The notes: generated from the sequence alone by a model not told the origin. A stretch of 64,000 bases of DNA from Oscillospiraceae bacterium (GCA_022795735.1 JAAWHG010000005.1:1-64000), one strand, 5' to 3'; positions 32,118 through 41,287 are shown, numbered from the stretch's first letter. Program-made: numbers and translations.

Positions 32118-34073
32118 TTACTTCATCCCCCTTACAGCAGCCTTGCCGGCCTTGATTTTGCTCAACAGCGGGATCTTAGAGGAACAGATCGACTCACAGC
32201 ATCTGCACTCCATGCAGTCCATAACATTGTATGCCTTCATGCCAACCCAATCCTCCGCGTCGTGGCAGCGGGAGAATTGTAGGGGGGCCAGCTCCATCGG
32301 GCAGACGTCCACGCAGCGGCCGCACTTAATGCAGGCCACCGGCTGGGTATGGTCGTTGTCCAGGGCGAGAACGCCATTGGAGCCCTTCATGAGGGGGAAG
32401 TTGACGTCCTTCTGGGCAAAGCCCATCATGGGGCCGCCCGCCTTGAGCATAACGTTGCCGGGCAGGATGCCGCCGCAGGCCTCTACCAACTCAGCGGCGC
32501 TCGTGCCGATCTTAATAAGGAAGTTATTGGGTTCCTTGATGTACGGGCCGGTAACAGTAGTCGCGCGCTCAATCAGAGGCATGCCCTTCTGAATGGCGTC
32601 GGAGATCGCCTTGACGGTGCTGGCGTTGCCAACCAGCGCGCCCACATCGGCGGGCAGCTTGCCGCTGGGAACGGTACGGCCCAGCACACGCTTGATGAGC
32701 ATTTTTTCACCGCCCTGCGGGTACTTCGTCCGGGCGACAACGACCTCAAGGCCCTCTTCCTTCTCCACCTTCGCCTTCATCAGCTCAATGGCGTCGGGCT
32801 TGTTGTCCTCAATGACGATGATGCCCTTGGGGCAGCCAACGGCTTTCATCATGGCCTTGGTGCCGAAGACGATCTCGTCGGCAAACTCCAGTAGTACCCT
32901 GTGGTCGGCGGTCAGCCTGGGCTCGCACTCACAGCCGTTAATCAAAACGGCGTCGATGGGCTTGCCGGGCTTCAGCTTGACGCAGGTGGGGAAGCCTGCG
33001 CCGCCCATACCGGCGATACCAGCCTCCTTAATGATCTCAACGATCTCGTCGGGGGTGAGCTGGTCGAGGGGCTTGTTGGGCTTGACCGACTCATGCAGGG
33101 TATCCTTGCCGTCCGACTCGACGACGATGGCCATGCACTTGCCCGAAATGGCGTGGGGCCGCTCCTCAATGGCAACCACCTTACCACTGATGCTCGAATG
33201 GACAGGGGCGCTGATGAAGCCGCCCGCCTCGGCGATCTTCTGGCCCACCTTCACCGTGTCGCCCACGGCCACGATGGGCTTAGCAGGCGCGCCCAAGTGC
33301 ATGGACATAGGGAAGACAGCGGTCTTGGGCGAGGGGAACTTGACCAGCGGCTTGCGCTCGGTGGGCTCCTTGCCCTCGACAGGATGGATACCGCCGTAGT
33401 AGCCGGCGAACCGGGAATCGCGGGCCGCCTTCACAAACTCGTTGATAACCTTGAAATTGGTCTTATTGTAGTCGCGGAACTGGATAGGCTGTTTGAGGAA
33501 CTCCTCCAGACGGCCCTGGGCCTCCAGCCGCTCGTAAATCTTCTGCCACGCGCAGTCCTTGTTGGGGTCAATCTCGCACTTGCCCGCCTTCGCGCCGCCG
33601 CACTGCCCGTTGACCAGGCTCTTGGAGCAGTCCACAATGGGGCAAACGCCGCCGGTGATGTTCAGGTAGCACTGCGCGCATGCGTCGCAGCTCTTTTGGG
33701 TTAGAGCCATGCCGTGATGGCCGGTGTAGTTCAACGTGTTGGTGGCGGTGTAAACGGGAACATCCACCATGCTGGCAACCGTCTGGACGCCCAGGCCGCA
33801 GGAGATGACAAAGACGCCCTTAGTTCCCTCGGGCAGCTTCAGCTTCTTCTCTGTCTGGGTCTTGTTACACAGGAAATCGACATTTGCAGTGCCTGTGATG
33901 GTCTTGCCCCTTTCGGTGGCAATTTTCACCAGCTCAGCGCATTCAGGTTCGGCCAGTGTTTCGAATTCTTTGAAACACTTGTTGCAAGCCAGGACGAAAA
34001 CTCTGTCGGTACCGTCCAGATACGGTGCCAGTTCTTCGACGGCTTTCAACTTATACTTAGTATAGTTTTCCAA
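32118..34073 (-). CDS. MetV-like domain fused to an RnfC-type NADH/FeS subunit
   Basis: This 651-residue protein joins two modules. Residues 5-200 are a MetV-like domain (VFVISCGLGVQTVA; CDACAQCYLNITGGVCP; Cys at 129, 132, 135, 144, 149, 158, 166, 174). Residues 225-650 are RnfC-like: a lipoyl-type sandwich (about 245-320), the nucleotide/FMN motif GMGGAGFP (355-362), NGCECEPRLTADH and two ferredoxin clusters (C581-C584-C587-C591; C620-C623-C626-C630). It probably passes electrons from NADH to the MetF flavin, as RnfC2 does in Acetobacterium MetVF-RnfC2. The TTG start at 34073 has AGGAAGG at good spacing; homology begins here and no better start is nearby. Confidence 0.88.
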   Translation of the reverse strand: MENYTKYKLKAVEELAPYLDGTDRVFVLACNKCFKEFETLAEPECAELVKIATERGKTITGTANVDFLCNKTQTEKKLKLPEGTKGVFVISCGLGVQTVASMVDVPVYTATNTLNYTGHHGMALTQKSCDACAQCYLNITGGVCPIVDCSKSLVNGQCGGAKAGKCEIDPNKDCAWQKIYERLEAQGRLEEFLKQPIQFRDYNKTNFKVINEFVKAARDSRFAGYYGGIHPVEGKEPTERKPLVKFPSPKTAVFPMSMHLGAPAKPIVAVGDTVKVGQKIAEAGGFISAPVHSSISGKVVAIEERPHAISGKCMAIVVESDGKDTLHESVKPNKPLDQLTPDEIVEIIKEAGIAGMGGAGFPTCVKLKPGKPIDAVLINGCECEPRLTADHRVLLEFADEIVFGTKAMMKAVGCPKGIIVIEDNKPDAIELMKAKVEKEEGLEVVVARTKYPQGGEKMLIKRVLGRTVPSGKLPADVGALVGNASTVKAISDAIQKGMPLIERATTVTGPYIKEPNNFLIKIGTSAAELVEACGGILPGNVMLKAGGPMMGFAQKDVNFPLMKGSNGVLALDNDHTQPVACIKCGRCVDVCPMELAPLQFSRCHDAEDWVGMKAYNVMDCMECRCCESICSSKIPLLSKIKAGKAAVRGMK

Positions 34074-34201
34074 TCTCGCACCTTCCTTATGAAATCGATT
34101 TGCAGATTTTGTGCGGAGTTGCGCATACTTTCCCTCCAGACCTACCTGCAGAAAAGAAAGCAATGGTGAAAAAACTGCAAAAATCTACAACTTACGTATT
34201 C

Positions 34202-34230
34202 AGTATACCACACTTCATATCAGCTTTCAA
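34202..34230 (-). promoter_or_regulatory. Sigma-A-type promoter of the MetV-RnfC/metV/metF operon
   Basis: On the minus strand TTGAAA (34230-34225) and TATACT (34207-34202) are 17 bases apart. The leader to the TTG start is about 120 bases; I found no known riboswitch consensus in it. Confidence 0.75.
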
Positions 34231-34598
34231 GTTTTTCACCCCAAGTGTGCAAAAATGTCGGGATTGCACAAAGCAGTCCTTCTATCGCGCACATATTTAA
34301 ATTTTATGTCTCTGTCATATGGAAAATTCCTGTGCTTCTTGTGCATTTTTTTCGACCCGGTTTCGGTGGTACTGTACAATTTCAGACACGGGATATCTTA
34401 CGTTTTTTTGCACATTGCAACAAAAGGCCGCCCCGGTGCGGTATATCTCCGCTTCTCATATGCATTCGCGCCCGTTTTCATCATATCACAGCTCTTCTCC
34501 ACACCGTCCGCGCCATGCCGCCTGGTTTCTAATACCAAATTCTTAAGCCGCGCCTGAGAAAAAATATACAAGCTATGAATAAAATCCTTCCAAAAAAG
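34231..34598. other. Intergenic region without recognisable gene
   Basis: This is a 368-base AT-rich gap between two divergent promoters. Frames on both strands are short, lack ribosome binding sites and are rich in Cys, Phe and Ser in a way typical of non-coding DNA. I see no repeat, RNA gene or strong hairpin. Confidence 0.6.
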
Positions 34599-34627
34599 TT
34601 GCAATACATTACAAATTATGATATACT
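34599..34627 (+). promoter_or_regulatory. Sigma-A-type promoter of the lysozyme-SLH gene
   Basis: TTGCAA (34599-34604) and TATACT (34622-34627) are 17 bases apart, about 75 bases before the start codon. Confidence 0.7.
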
Positions 34628-34704
34628 TGGTGTGGATGCGGATAAGCAGTCCCTGTATTATCCCTTGATTCAACAAATCACATCTGATATTTTGGAGAAT
34701 TAAC

Positions 34705-36111
34705 ATGAAAAACAGGATATTTTGCCTTTCTTTATGTGTTGTCATGCTTGTAACCATTTTGCCCTCCCCTACTTCCGCCATTGACCTTTCGGAGCTGGTT
34801 GACCAGGCCCAGAATGACGCGCGGGAGGACAATTTCTCTGAACTGCCGGGTGGTACAGAGGACCCGGACGAATATGGGGACCCCGACCGTCTGCGAACCA
34901 GCGAAGCCGGCATCGCGCTGATTAAAGACTTTGAAGGCTTTTCCCCCGACCTCATCCTCGACGTAGGCAGTTGGGCAATCGGTTACGGTACGCACGTTGA
35001 TCCAAAGGACTATCCGGACGGTATCACCGAGGAGGAAGCCGACAAGCTGATGCGTCAAATGCTGGCTCCCATTGAGGAATACCTCACCCGCTACATAAGA
35101 CGCAACAATATCACGCTGACACAAGAGCAGTTCGACGCGGTGTCCAGCATGACCTATAACCTTGGAACGTCACATGTCAACAGTGAGTACCGTTTCTGGT
35201 CCATGCTCAGCAACGGAATTGGAAACTACAGCGCCAGCGAGATCGCCAGTTCGATTGGCGTCTTTTGTCACGTTGGAACACAGATCAACATTTCTCTACT
35301 CAACCGCCGCATCCGCGAGGCGCAGCTTTTCCTCTACGGCGACTACACCGGACAAAACTGCCCCGACATCTGCTATGTGATTTTTGACGGCAACGGCGGC
35401 AATCTGGAAACCGATGTATGGCTCTATGTAATGGGAGACATCTATCACAGCTTTCCCTCTGTCACCGCCGAAGGCTACTACTTTACCGGCTGGTACATGG
35501 AAGGAAATATTCCCCTCACAGAGGACACTATCGTGGAGCAGAACCTCTATGTAACTGCGGTTTGGTCCGATACACCACAGACACAAAAACCGGTAATATC
35601 TATTTTCTCCGACGTGAGTGGAACTGACTGGTTTTCCTCCTATGTCCATGATCTCTATTCGTCCGGCATTATCGGCGGATATTCGGACAGCACCTTCCGT
35701 CCCAACGCTCAGGTGTCTGTCGGCGAAGCCCTAAAGATGATACTCCTGTCCATTGGATTCCAGGAGCAGCCAAAATTGGAGGCGCACTGGGCCGACGGCT
35801 ATCAAAAGATTGCCTTGGAGTTTGGATTTCTGGACGATGCCGATTTTGCCTCCGGCCTGAACGCGCCTGCAAATCGTGCTCTGATTGCCAAGCTGACTTC
35901 CCGCGCGCTAGGTCTCCATCGCAGCGCTGTCCCCTCCCCCTTCGCCGATACCGACGATGACTTTGTGGTTGCGATGTACCAAGCTAAGTTCATCGAGGGT
36001 TCCATCGACTCCGAAACCGGGAAGCGCATGTTCTACCCTGACAATCCCATCAACCGTGCCGAACTCTCTAAAATCGTCTGGACCCTTCGTAAGACCGTGC
36101 AAAAGCCCTGA
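34705..36111 (+). CDS. Secreted GH24 lysozyme with InlB-type repeat and SLH domains
   Basis: This 468-residue protein has a signal peptide (1-25), a T4-type lysozyme domain (about 64-213; Glu77 in KDFEGF and Asp86 as likely catalytic pair, SWAIGYGTH), one Listeria-Bacteroides (InlB B-type) repeat (about 224-288, ending YVTAVW) and three SLH-type segments (about 300-468; FSDVSGTDWF, YSDSTFRPNAQVSVGEAL, FYPDNPINRAELSKI). It would cut peptidoglycan while bound to the cell wall. GGAG lies eight bases before the ATG. Phage-type lysozymes on SLH anchors are uncommon; there are no phage genes nearby. Confidence 0.88.
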   Translation: MKNRIFCLSLCVVMLVTILPSPTSAIDLSELVDQAQNDAREDNFSELPGGTEDPDEYGDPDRLRTSEAGIALIKDFEGFSPDLILDVGSWAIGYGTHVDPKDYPDGITEEEADKLMRQMLAPIEEYLTRYIRRNNITLTQEQFDAVSSMTYNLGTSHVNSEYRFWSMLSNGIGNYSASEIASSIGVFCHVGTQINISLLNRRIREAQLFLYGDYTGQNCPDICYVIFDGNGGNLETDVWLYVMGDIYHSFPSVTAEGYYFTGWYMEGNIPLTEDTIVEQNLYVTAVWSDTPQTQKPVISIFSDVSGTDWFSSYVHDLYSSGIIGGYSDSTFRPNAQVSVGEALKMILLSIGFQEQPKLEAHWADGYQKIALEFGFLDDADFASGLNAPANRALIAKLTSRALGLHRSAVPSPFADTDDDFVVAMYQAKFIEGSIDSETGKRMFYPDNPINRAELSKIVWTLRKTVQKP

Positions 36112-36146
36112 TTACATGGTCATTGAAATACAGAGAGAAAGCCACC

Positions 36147-36182
36147 GCCCCATACGAGGTATCCTCTCGTATGGGGCAGCTT
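36147..36182 (+). terminator. Terminator after the lysozyme gene
   Basis: GCCCCATACGAG and CTCGTATGGGGC form a 12-pair perfect stem with a seven-base loop, followed by agcTTTTT. Confidence 0.8.
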
Positions 36183-36202
36183 TTTGCAGATATACCGGAG
36201 CA

Positions 36203-36235
36203 AAAAGGACACCGCCATTTCCAAATGGCGGTGTC
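36203..36235 (-). terminator. Terminator after the HDOD gene
   Basis: GACACCGCCATTT and AATGGCGGTGTC (36208-36235) form the stem; the minus strand continues CTTTTTG. With the preceding hairpin it separates convergent genes. Confidence 0.8.
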
Positions 36236-36251
36236 ACTTTCAAATTATACT

Positions 36252-37499
36252 TTATTGCGCGTTCATGTCTTTCCAAACCATGTTGGCCTGCTCCATGCAG
36301 TCAAAATACAGAGAGGTCAGCAGATTTGCCGGAATTTCCAACTCCTCGGAATACTTCGTCACCTTGCTCCAATCCGCGTGCTCATAGCTCAGGACCAACC
36401 CGTATAGTGCGCCACACGGCCCCTCTTGGTTCAGCAAAGCCATTTTAATTTCGTTGGAAATCGGAACCTCACCCAAAATTTCCTCCATGGGGGCATCCAC
36501 CAAATAGTTCAGCGTGGAGAACATACCCATTAAATACGCCTCACCCTTGGTGACGGGGACCTTCTGGGTATAGTTCATCAGTTCACTGCAGAAGTTTGCC
36601 CGGAGGAAGGAGAGTTTCAAGAATTCCTCCGAGTCAGGATCAATCTCATTCTCCGCGTTGCTGGCGCTGAGCAGATAAATCCACTGCTTGAGCTGACCAA
36701 TACCCAGCGTCATGATACCCTGCCGGATCGTCGTACAGCGCTGACGCAACGCAAAATGTACTGAGTTTGCAATACGCAGCAAACCATAGGTCAAAGATGC
36801 ATCTATAGAGATGATCTGTTCGATCTCCTCCATGTCCGGTTCGTCTTTTGTGACCGCGATCATCAACCGGAAAAAGTTGCCCTGGAGATAGCCACTGGAA
36901 TGAGTCTTTGTCGCCAGCTTATCTGCAACAAACTTACCCTCCAACGCGTCGGCTCCCTCCGCAACAGCCTTGTCGTACAAAGCTTCGGTGTCCACGTCAG
37001 TGGCGATGATCTTTTTACCCATACTGTGGGCAATCTCAATGATATTATGAATAGACAGATCGCTCATCTCGCGGAAGTTCAGCTTGATATAGTCAATCTC
37101 ATCCATCAGAGACAGATAGCGAGGCGCAAACTGAAACTCATTAACCGCGATTTTGTAACCCTCCTTGGCGTATTGCTGTACAAAGTGCATAGCCAAGGGG
37201 TGAATAATCACGCTGTCATCAATTTGAATGACCAGATCATCCTTCTCAAAGAGACGCGGAACCTTCTTCGCCAACAAAGTCGTGGTAAAGGTCATAAAGT
37301 TGAGCGACCCCTTCAGCGACTTCTCCGTGTTCTGTGTGAGAAAATTAAAAATGGTATCGGCAGCGGCAAACTCGTTTGTGCGGCTTCCTTCCCCCCCGCC
37401 ATATGCCTGATTTTCACCATAATAGAGGATTTCATAGCCAATAATATTACTCTCCGCATCCTTAATCGGATGCCGTACGATATATTTGCTGCTAGCCAT
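36252..37499 (-). CDS. HDOD protein with degenerate EAL-like domain (YuxH type)
   Basis: This 415-residue protein has an N-terminal EAL-like half (1-190), starting YIVRHPIKD and GYEILY, in which the catalytic EAL metal motifs are missing, and a C-terminal HDOD domain (about 205-400). Relatives such as YuxH/CdgJ affect motility and cyclic di-GMP responses without phosphodiesterase activity. It is the second gene of a unit with cheV, next to the flagellar locus, so a role in motility control is likely. Confidence 0.85.
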   Translation of the reverse strand: MASSKYIVRHPIKDAESNIIGYEILYYGENQAYGGGEGSRTNEFAAADTIFNFLTQNTEKSLKGSLNFMTFTTTLLAKKVPRLFEKDDLVIQIDDSVIIHPLAMHFVQQYAKEGYKIAVNEFQFAPRYLSLMDEIDYIKLNFREMSDLSIHNIIEIAHSMGKKIIATDVDTEALYDKAVAEGADALEGKFVADKLATKTHSSGYLQGNFFRLMIAVTKDEPDMEEIEQIISIDASLTYGLLRIANSVHFALRQRCTTIRQGIMTLGIGQLKQWIYLLSASNAENEIDPDSEEFLKLSFLRANFCSELMNYTQKVPVTKGEAYLMGMFSTLNYLVDAPMEEILGEVPISNEIKMALLNQEGPCGALYGLVLSYEHADWSKVTKYSEELEIPANLLTSLYFDCMEQANMVWKDMNAQ

Positions 37500-37541
37500 C
37501 TCTGCCTCCTACTTCCTGTGTTTCCTGGACTCCGCCATGTC

Positions 37542-38483
37542 TCAAACTGAGACGCTGGCGGGGTTTGGCACCCGTTTCGCGAGCAAACGATCCATAACTG
37601 AAACCAAACGGCCGATCTCCGGCTTGCTGAGCTGCTCATCCGCTCCCAGTTGTCTGCCCTTGACATACATTTCCTCGGTAATCAATGAGGAGAAAATAAT
37701 CAACGGCAGTTCCTTGAGGATGCCGTCCTCCTTTACCAGCTTGGTCAGCCGGTGCCCGTCCATCTGAGGCATCTCAATGTCGGTAATAATCAGCGCAACC
37801 TTGTCAAAGAGGTCGCCGCTCTCCTTCGCTCCCTTGAGAAATTCCCACATATCCAGACCATTTGTAAACATCTTAAGGTTGCTGTAACCTGCTTTCACAA
37901 GGGCCTCATGAATCATCTTGGAGAGCAGGCTTGAATCCTCGGCAATCACAATAGGACGCTTATCGCGGCTGCGCGGTCCCATTGCATCAATCTCCTTAAT
38001 CTGAATAGAGGTCTCAGGCGCAATGCGAGCCACAATCTCCTCAAAGTCCAGAATGGTCACCAGCTTGCCATCGCACTGGGCAATTCCGGTTGCCACGCCC
38101 TCTTCGCCGCCGCTAACGGTTTTGTCGGGCTTCTGAATGTCCACCCAGGAAATGCGGCTAATGCCTACCACGGTATGTACCCGGAAAGCAATGTTCATCT
38201 GGTTGAAGCTAGTTACGATGAACAAGTCCTTCTCATGGGTCTCGGAACTGCTGCCCAGATACTGCGGCAGATTTACCACCGTCAGCACAACCTCACGGGG
38301 TTTAAAAATCCCCTCCACCGCTGGGTGGGTATGGGGCATCTCCTTGACTGGTGCGGAGAGCATGATCTCCAACACCTTTGCAACATTGATGCCGTAGAGG
38401 TTTCCATCGATGGTGAACTCCATTATCTCAATTTCATTGGTGCCGGATTCCAGTAGGATTGAGCTCTTGTCCTTCTCTCCCAT
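37542..38483 (-). CDS. cheV: Chemotaxis coupling protein CheV
   Basis: This 313-residue protein has a CheW-like domain (about 18-165; FTIDGNLYGINVAKVLEI) and a C-terminal receiver domain (about 178-305; AEDSSLL, phospho-Asp in ALIITDIEMPQMDGH, Lys in QLSKPEIG). It links receptors to the CheA kinase and takes part in adaptation. It has its own promoter and AAAGGAG before the start, and is followed 42 bases later by the HDOD gene. Confidence 0.95.
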   Translation of the reverse strand: MGEKDKSSILLESGTNEIEIMEFTIDGNLYGINVAKVLEIMLSAPVKEMPHTHPAVEGIFKPREVVLTVVNLPQYLGSSSETHEKDLFIVTSFNQMNIAFRVHTVVGISRISWVDIQKPDKTVSGGEEGVATGIAQCDGKLVTILDFEEIVARIAPETSIQIKEIDAMGPRSRDKRPIVIAEDSSLLSKMIHEALVKAGYSNLKMFTNGLDMWEFLKGAKESGDLFDKVALIITDIEMPQMDGHRLTKLVKEDGILKELPLIIFSSLITEEMYVKGRQLGADEQLSKPEIGRLVSVMDRLLAKRVPNPASVSV

Positions 38484-38526
38484 TGTCCTCCACTCCTTTC
38501 TAGGCTGTTATTTATCATTTTATTCT

Positions 38527-38555
38527 ATTATAACACGCTTCCCCGTCAGATGCAA
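38527..38555 (-). promoter_or_regulatory. Sigma-A-type promoter of cheV
   Basis: On the minus strand TTGCAT (38555-38550) and a perfect TATAAT (38532-38527) are 17 bases apart, about 45 bases before cheV. It lets the cheV-HDOD unit be expressed apart from the long flagellar operon. Confidence 0.75.
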
Positions 38556-38595
38556 GATACATAGGGTAAGGAAAAGGAAAAAAGCGTTTTTTCTC

Positions 38596-39084
38596 TTACA
38601 GAAAAATATCCGGTTGTCCGTATGCCTTAATAAAACCTTGACCGGTCGCCGCATCGAAAGAGAGTGTCCGCGCCACACTGCCGCCGACATTTTCGGCCAG
38701 CAGCCGGATCCCTTCTCGCCGGAGGGTCATTCGTACGCTCTCTATGTTTCGCTGTCCGATGTTACCCAGCGCGCCGTTTCCGGCTACCTCAAACATCTTA
38801 GCTCCGCCCGCGATCTTCGCGGTGATGCGGGCCTTATTTGCGCCATGGGCCGTCATCTGCTTCAGCGTCTCCCGAATGCCAGTGTCTGCGTATTTCATTT
38901 CGTTCTTCCGCCCCGCTTCCATGTTCAGGGGCAGCATAATATGGATCAGGGCCGCCAGCTTGATCTGCGGATCGTAAAGGCAGATGCCAATACAAGAGCC
39001 CAGCGCATACGTAATCAAAGTGCCATCCCACTGCGCCATTTTCATGTCCGCAATTCCAACCGTTATCCTTGTTCCGTTAGACAT
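38596..39084 (-). CDS. cheD: Chemoreceptor glutamine deamidase CheD
   Basis: This 162-residue protein has the CheD active-site segment ALGSCIGICLYD (nucleophile Cys31) and the His in LAALIHIMLP (His48). It deamidates receptor glutamines and binds CheC, whose CheY-P phosphatase activity it raises. Its start lies inside the end of cheC (eight-base overlap), which fits their complex. Confidence 0.94.
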   Translation of the reverse strand: MSNGTRITVGIADMKMAQWDGTLITYALGSCIGICLYDPQIKLAALIHIMLPLNMEAGRKNEMKYADTGIRETLKQMTAHGANKARITAKIAGGAKMFEVAGNGALGNIGQRNIESVRMTLRREGIRLLAENVGGSVARTLSFDAATGQGFIKAYGQPDIFL

Positions 39085-39703
39085 CCGTCACGCCCAGCTT
39101 TCTCAAAAGGAAATTTAAGGACCGTACATCTGGAGACAAAATCAAGTGGCAGGGAACCTCCTTGTCGTTGCAGACAAAGTTTCCGCCAATGGTCATCAAA
39201 TAATCTGTCTGCCCCCCATATTCGGCCATAGGTACAGTTAGAATCGCGCCCTGCATATCCACCGTCAAGCTGGGGATGGTCATCTCCATCGTGATGCCCG
39301 CCAGATCCGAGAGCGCGTTGATAAAGGTAGAAATCATTATATTGCCAACCTCGACCAGCGCAGACCGTTCCATCTCACCCAAATCCTCGTAGTCCTTAAT
39401 CTCCTCGCTGAGCATACTGTTGAGAACCAGGTTCACAAACTCCAGCGGCTGCACCGACAACATAATGCCGTTCATCTGCCCGGAGATGCGAACCAGCACC
39501 CCCGCCGTTATGGCCTCTGGGCCGCCAATCCAGTCGATAGCCTCATTGTAACCCATAATCCGGACCTCTGGGAGGGTAATTCGAATCCTCTGATTCAACA
39601 TTTCTGAAAGCGCCGTGGCGGCGGTTCCAGTCCCGATGCTGCCGATCTCACGAAGGGTGTCAATCTCCAGAGACGACAGCTCGTTATAATTTTTGATTTC
39701 CAT
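39077..39703 (-). CDS. cheC: CheY-P phosphatase CheC
   Basis: This 208-residue protein has the two CheC/FliY-type phosphatase repeats. The second (SALVEVGNIMISTFINAL; Glu118, Asn121) keeps the catalytic Glu and Asn. In the first (LREIGSIGTGTAATAL; Glu19), the Asn is replaced by Ser22, so one site is probably inactive. It removes phosphate from CheY-P and acts with CheD, encoded by the next gene. Confidence 0.93.
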   Translation of the reverse strand: MEIKNYNELSSLEIDTLREIGSIGTGTAATALSEMLNQRIRITLPEVRIMGYNEAIDWIGGPEAITAGVLVRISGQMNGIMLSVQPLEFVNLVLNSMLSEEIKDYEDLGEMERSALVEVGNIMISTFINALSDLAGITMEMTIPSLTVDMQGAILTVPMAEYGGQTDYLMTIGGNFVCNDKEVPCHLILSPDVRSLNFLLRKLGVTDV

Positions 39704-39730
39704 ATACGATCTCCCTAGTTCTGGCTTTTA

Positions 39731-40474
39731 TTAGCGGCTCAGGCTGCTAACAGTAGACGCAATCTCGTCCGAAGTCCGGACCATTCGCAGCATATACATG
39801 TAGGAGCGCTGCGTCTCAATCACCTTGACCAGCTCGTTTGCCAGGTCTGTGTTTGACAGCTCCAAATAACCCTGCACCAGTTTTCCGTCTCCCCTGCGGA
39901 GGTTGCCGTTCTTTTCGACCGGAATAATGGTATTCTCCTCTTGGTGCATCATACCGTCTCGGTTGATGAAATCGAAGACGCCCACCGGCAGTATTTCATC
40001 GGTATGGTCGGCGTCCACTTCGATTGGCCGTCCGTCCTGCCCCAGCACGAAGCGGCCCAAGCCGTCAGACAGATACCAAATGGAGGTTTGCTCGGTCTCG
40101 CCGTCCTCGTTAGTCACATTTACCTTGCGCTCCGACATAGTAAAGGAGCCATCCCTCGAATAGGAATAGGTGCCGCTGGCCGGATCAAAGAGGGCAAAAA
40201 ATCCATCCCCTTCAATGGCATAATCCAAATCCCGGTCGGTCCCTGTGACTCCCTTGGTGCTAAAGTCGGTAGCCGCCATAATCATCCGGGAGCCAACCCC
40301 CTTGGGCAAGTCCTCGTTGATGCCGTCCATGTTGCCCACCATCAATGCGTTGAAAGTAGGCCTCTTACAGCGGAAGCCATAGGTGTTGACGTTGGCAATG
40401 TTATTGCCGTGGACGTTCATCCGAAGCTGCTGCTGCGCCGCGCTCACTGCCGCCGTATAAAATGAAGGATCCAT
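39731..40474 (-). CDS. flgG: Flagellar rod protein, FlgG/FlhP type
   Basis: This 247-residue axial protein has the N-terminal rod motif NVHGNNIANVNTYGFR and the C-terminal SNTDLANELVKVIETQRSYM, both forming the D0 helices. It belongs to the FlgF/FlgG (FlhO/FlhP in Bacillus) pair. The second place after sigD and the similar-size partner upstream support distal-rod function; the exact F or G naming is uncertain. Confidence 0.85.
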   Translation of the reverse strand: MDPSFYTAAVSAAQQQLRMNVHGNNIANVNTYGFRCKRPTFNALMVGNMDGINEDLPKGVGSRMIMAATDFSTKGVTGTDRDLDYAIEGDGFFALFDPASGTYSYSRDGSFTMSERKVNVTNEDGETEQTSIWYLSDGLGRFVLGQDGRPIEVDADHTDEILPVGVFDFINRDGMMHQEENTIIPVEKNGNLRRGDGKLVQGYLELSNTDLANELVKVIETQRSYMYMLRMVRTSDEIASTVSSLSR

Positions 40475-40498
40475 ACTGTTCGCTCCCCCTGTAATTTA

Positions 40499-41248
40499 TC
40501 AGAGCCGTCCAATGTCGGCGGTTATATGACTCATCATTCCATTATATAACTGTGTCGCCTGCGCGCAGTTCTGATACAGACGCTGGCTTGCGATCATATC
40601 CACCATCTGCTGGACCAGGTCCACGTTGGACCGTTCCAGCATCCCGTGCAAAATTCGAGGCTGCACCATCTGCGGCTCTACATCCGTGACAAACTGGCCA
40701 TACTCGTTCTTTTCCAGTGCCGCCTCGTCGTCCTCAAAGGCATACACACCCAACCTGCCCAGGAAAGCACCGTCCTCGGTATAAATACCGCCGTAGCCGT
40801 CGCTCTCAATCCGATCGGTCACAATCAGCATCTCGTTGCCATTCACGTCCAACACCCGGCCCCGGCGTGGAATACAGAGGTAGCCCTCATCGTCCAGCAT
40901 AAAGTCACCGGCCCGGGTATAAATTCGGCCGTTGTCGGTTTCCACCGCAAAATAGCCTTCCCCTTCAATCGCAAAGTCCAGCGGCATGCCCGTATCGTCA
41001 AAGCTCGACTGGCTGAAGTCGGTATACATCTGACTGGGCGCCGTGATATAGCTCTGTTCGCCGATATCTATGTACTCCTTGTGCTTATTGCCCACCCTGC
41101 TCCACATCACCTGGTCAAAGGTGGAGTTGGTAAAACGGTCCTGTTTGAAGCCAGTCGTGGCGACATTCGACATGTTGTTGGAGACAACGTCTAGTTTCCG
41201 CCCCTGAGTCAACATACCAGAGGTCAGATTGTAGAAACCCTTAAACAT
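40499..41248 (-). CDS. flgF: Flagellar rod protein, FlgF/FlhO type
   Basis: This 249-residue axial protein has the rod motif VVSNNMSNVATTGFKQDR near the N terminus and ERSNVDLVQQMVDMIASQRLYQ near the C terminus. It pairs with the rod gene 24 bases downstream and follows sigD, the same order as flhO-flhP after sigma-D genes in some Firmicutes. Which of the two is FlgF cannot be settled here. Confidence 0.85.
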   Translation of the reverse strand: MFKGFYNLTSGMLTQGRKLDVVSNNMSNVATTGFKQDRFTNSTFDQVMWSRVGNKHKEYIDIGEQSYITAPSQMYTDFSQSSFDDTGMPLDFAIEGEGYFAVETDNGRIYTRAGDFMLDDEGYLCIPRRGRVLDVNGNEMLIVTDRIESDGYGGIYTEDGAFLGRLGVYAFEDDEAALEKNEYGQFVTDVEPQMVQPRILHGMLERSNVDLVQQMVDMIASQRLYQNCAQATQLYNGMMSHITADIGRL

Positions 41249-41287
41249 GGATACACTTCCCTTTCAAGAACGGTATAAAGCGCAAAT

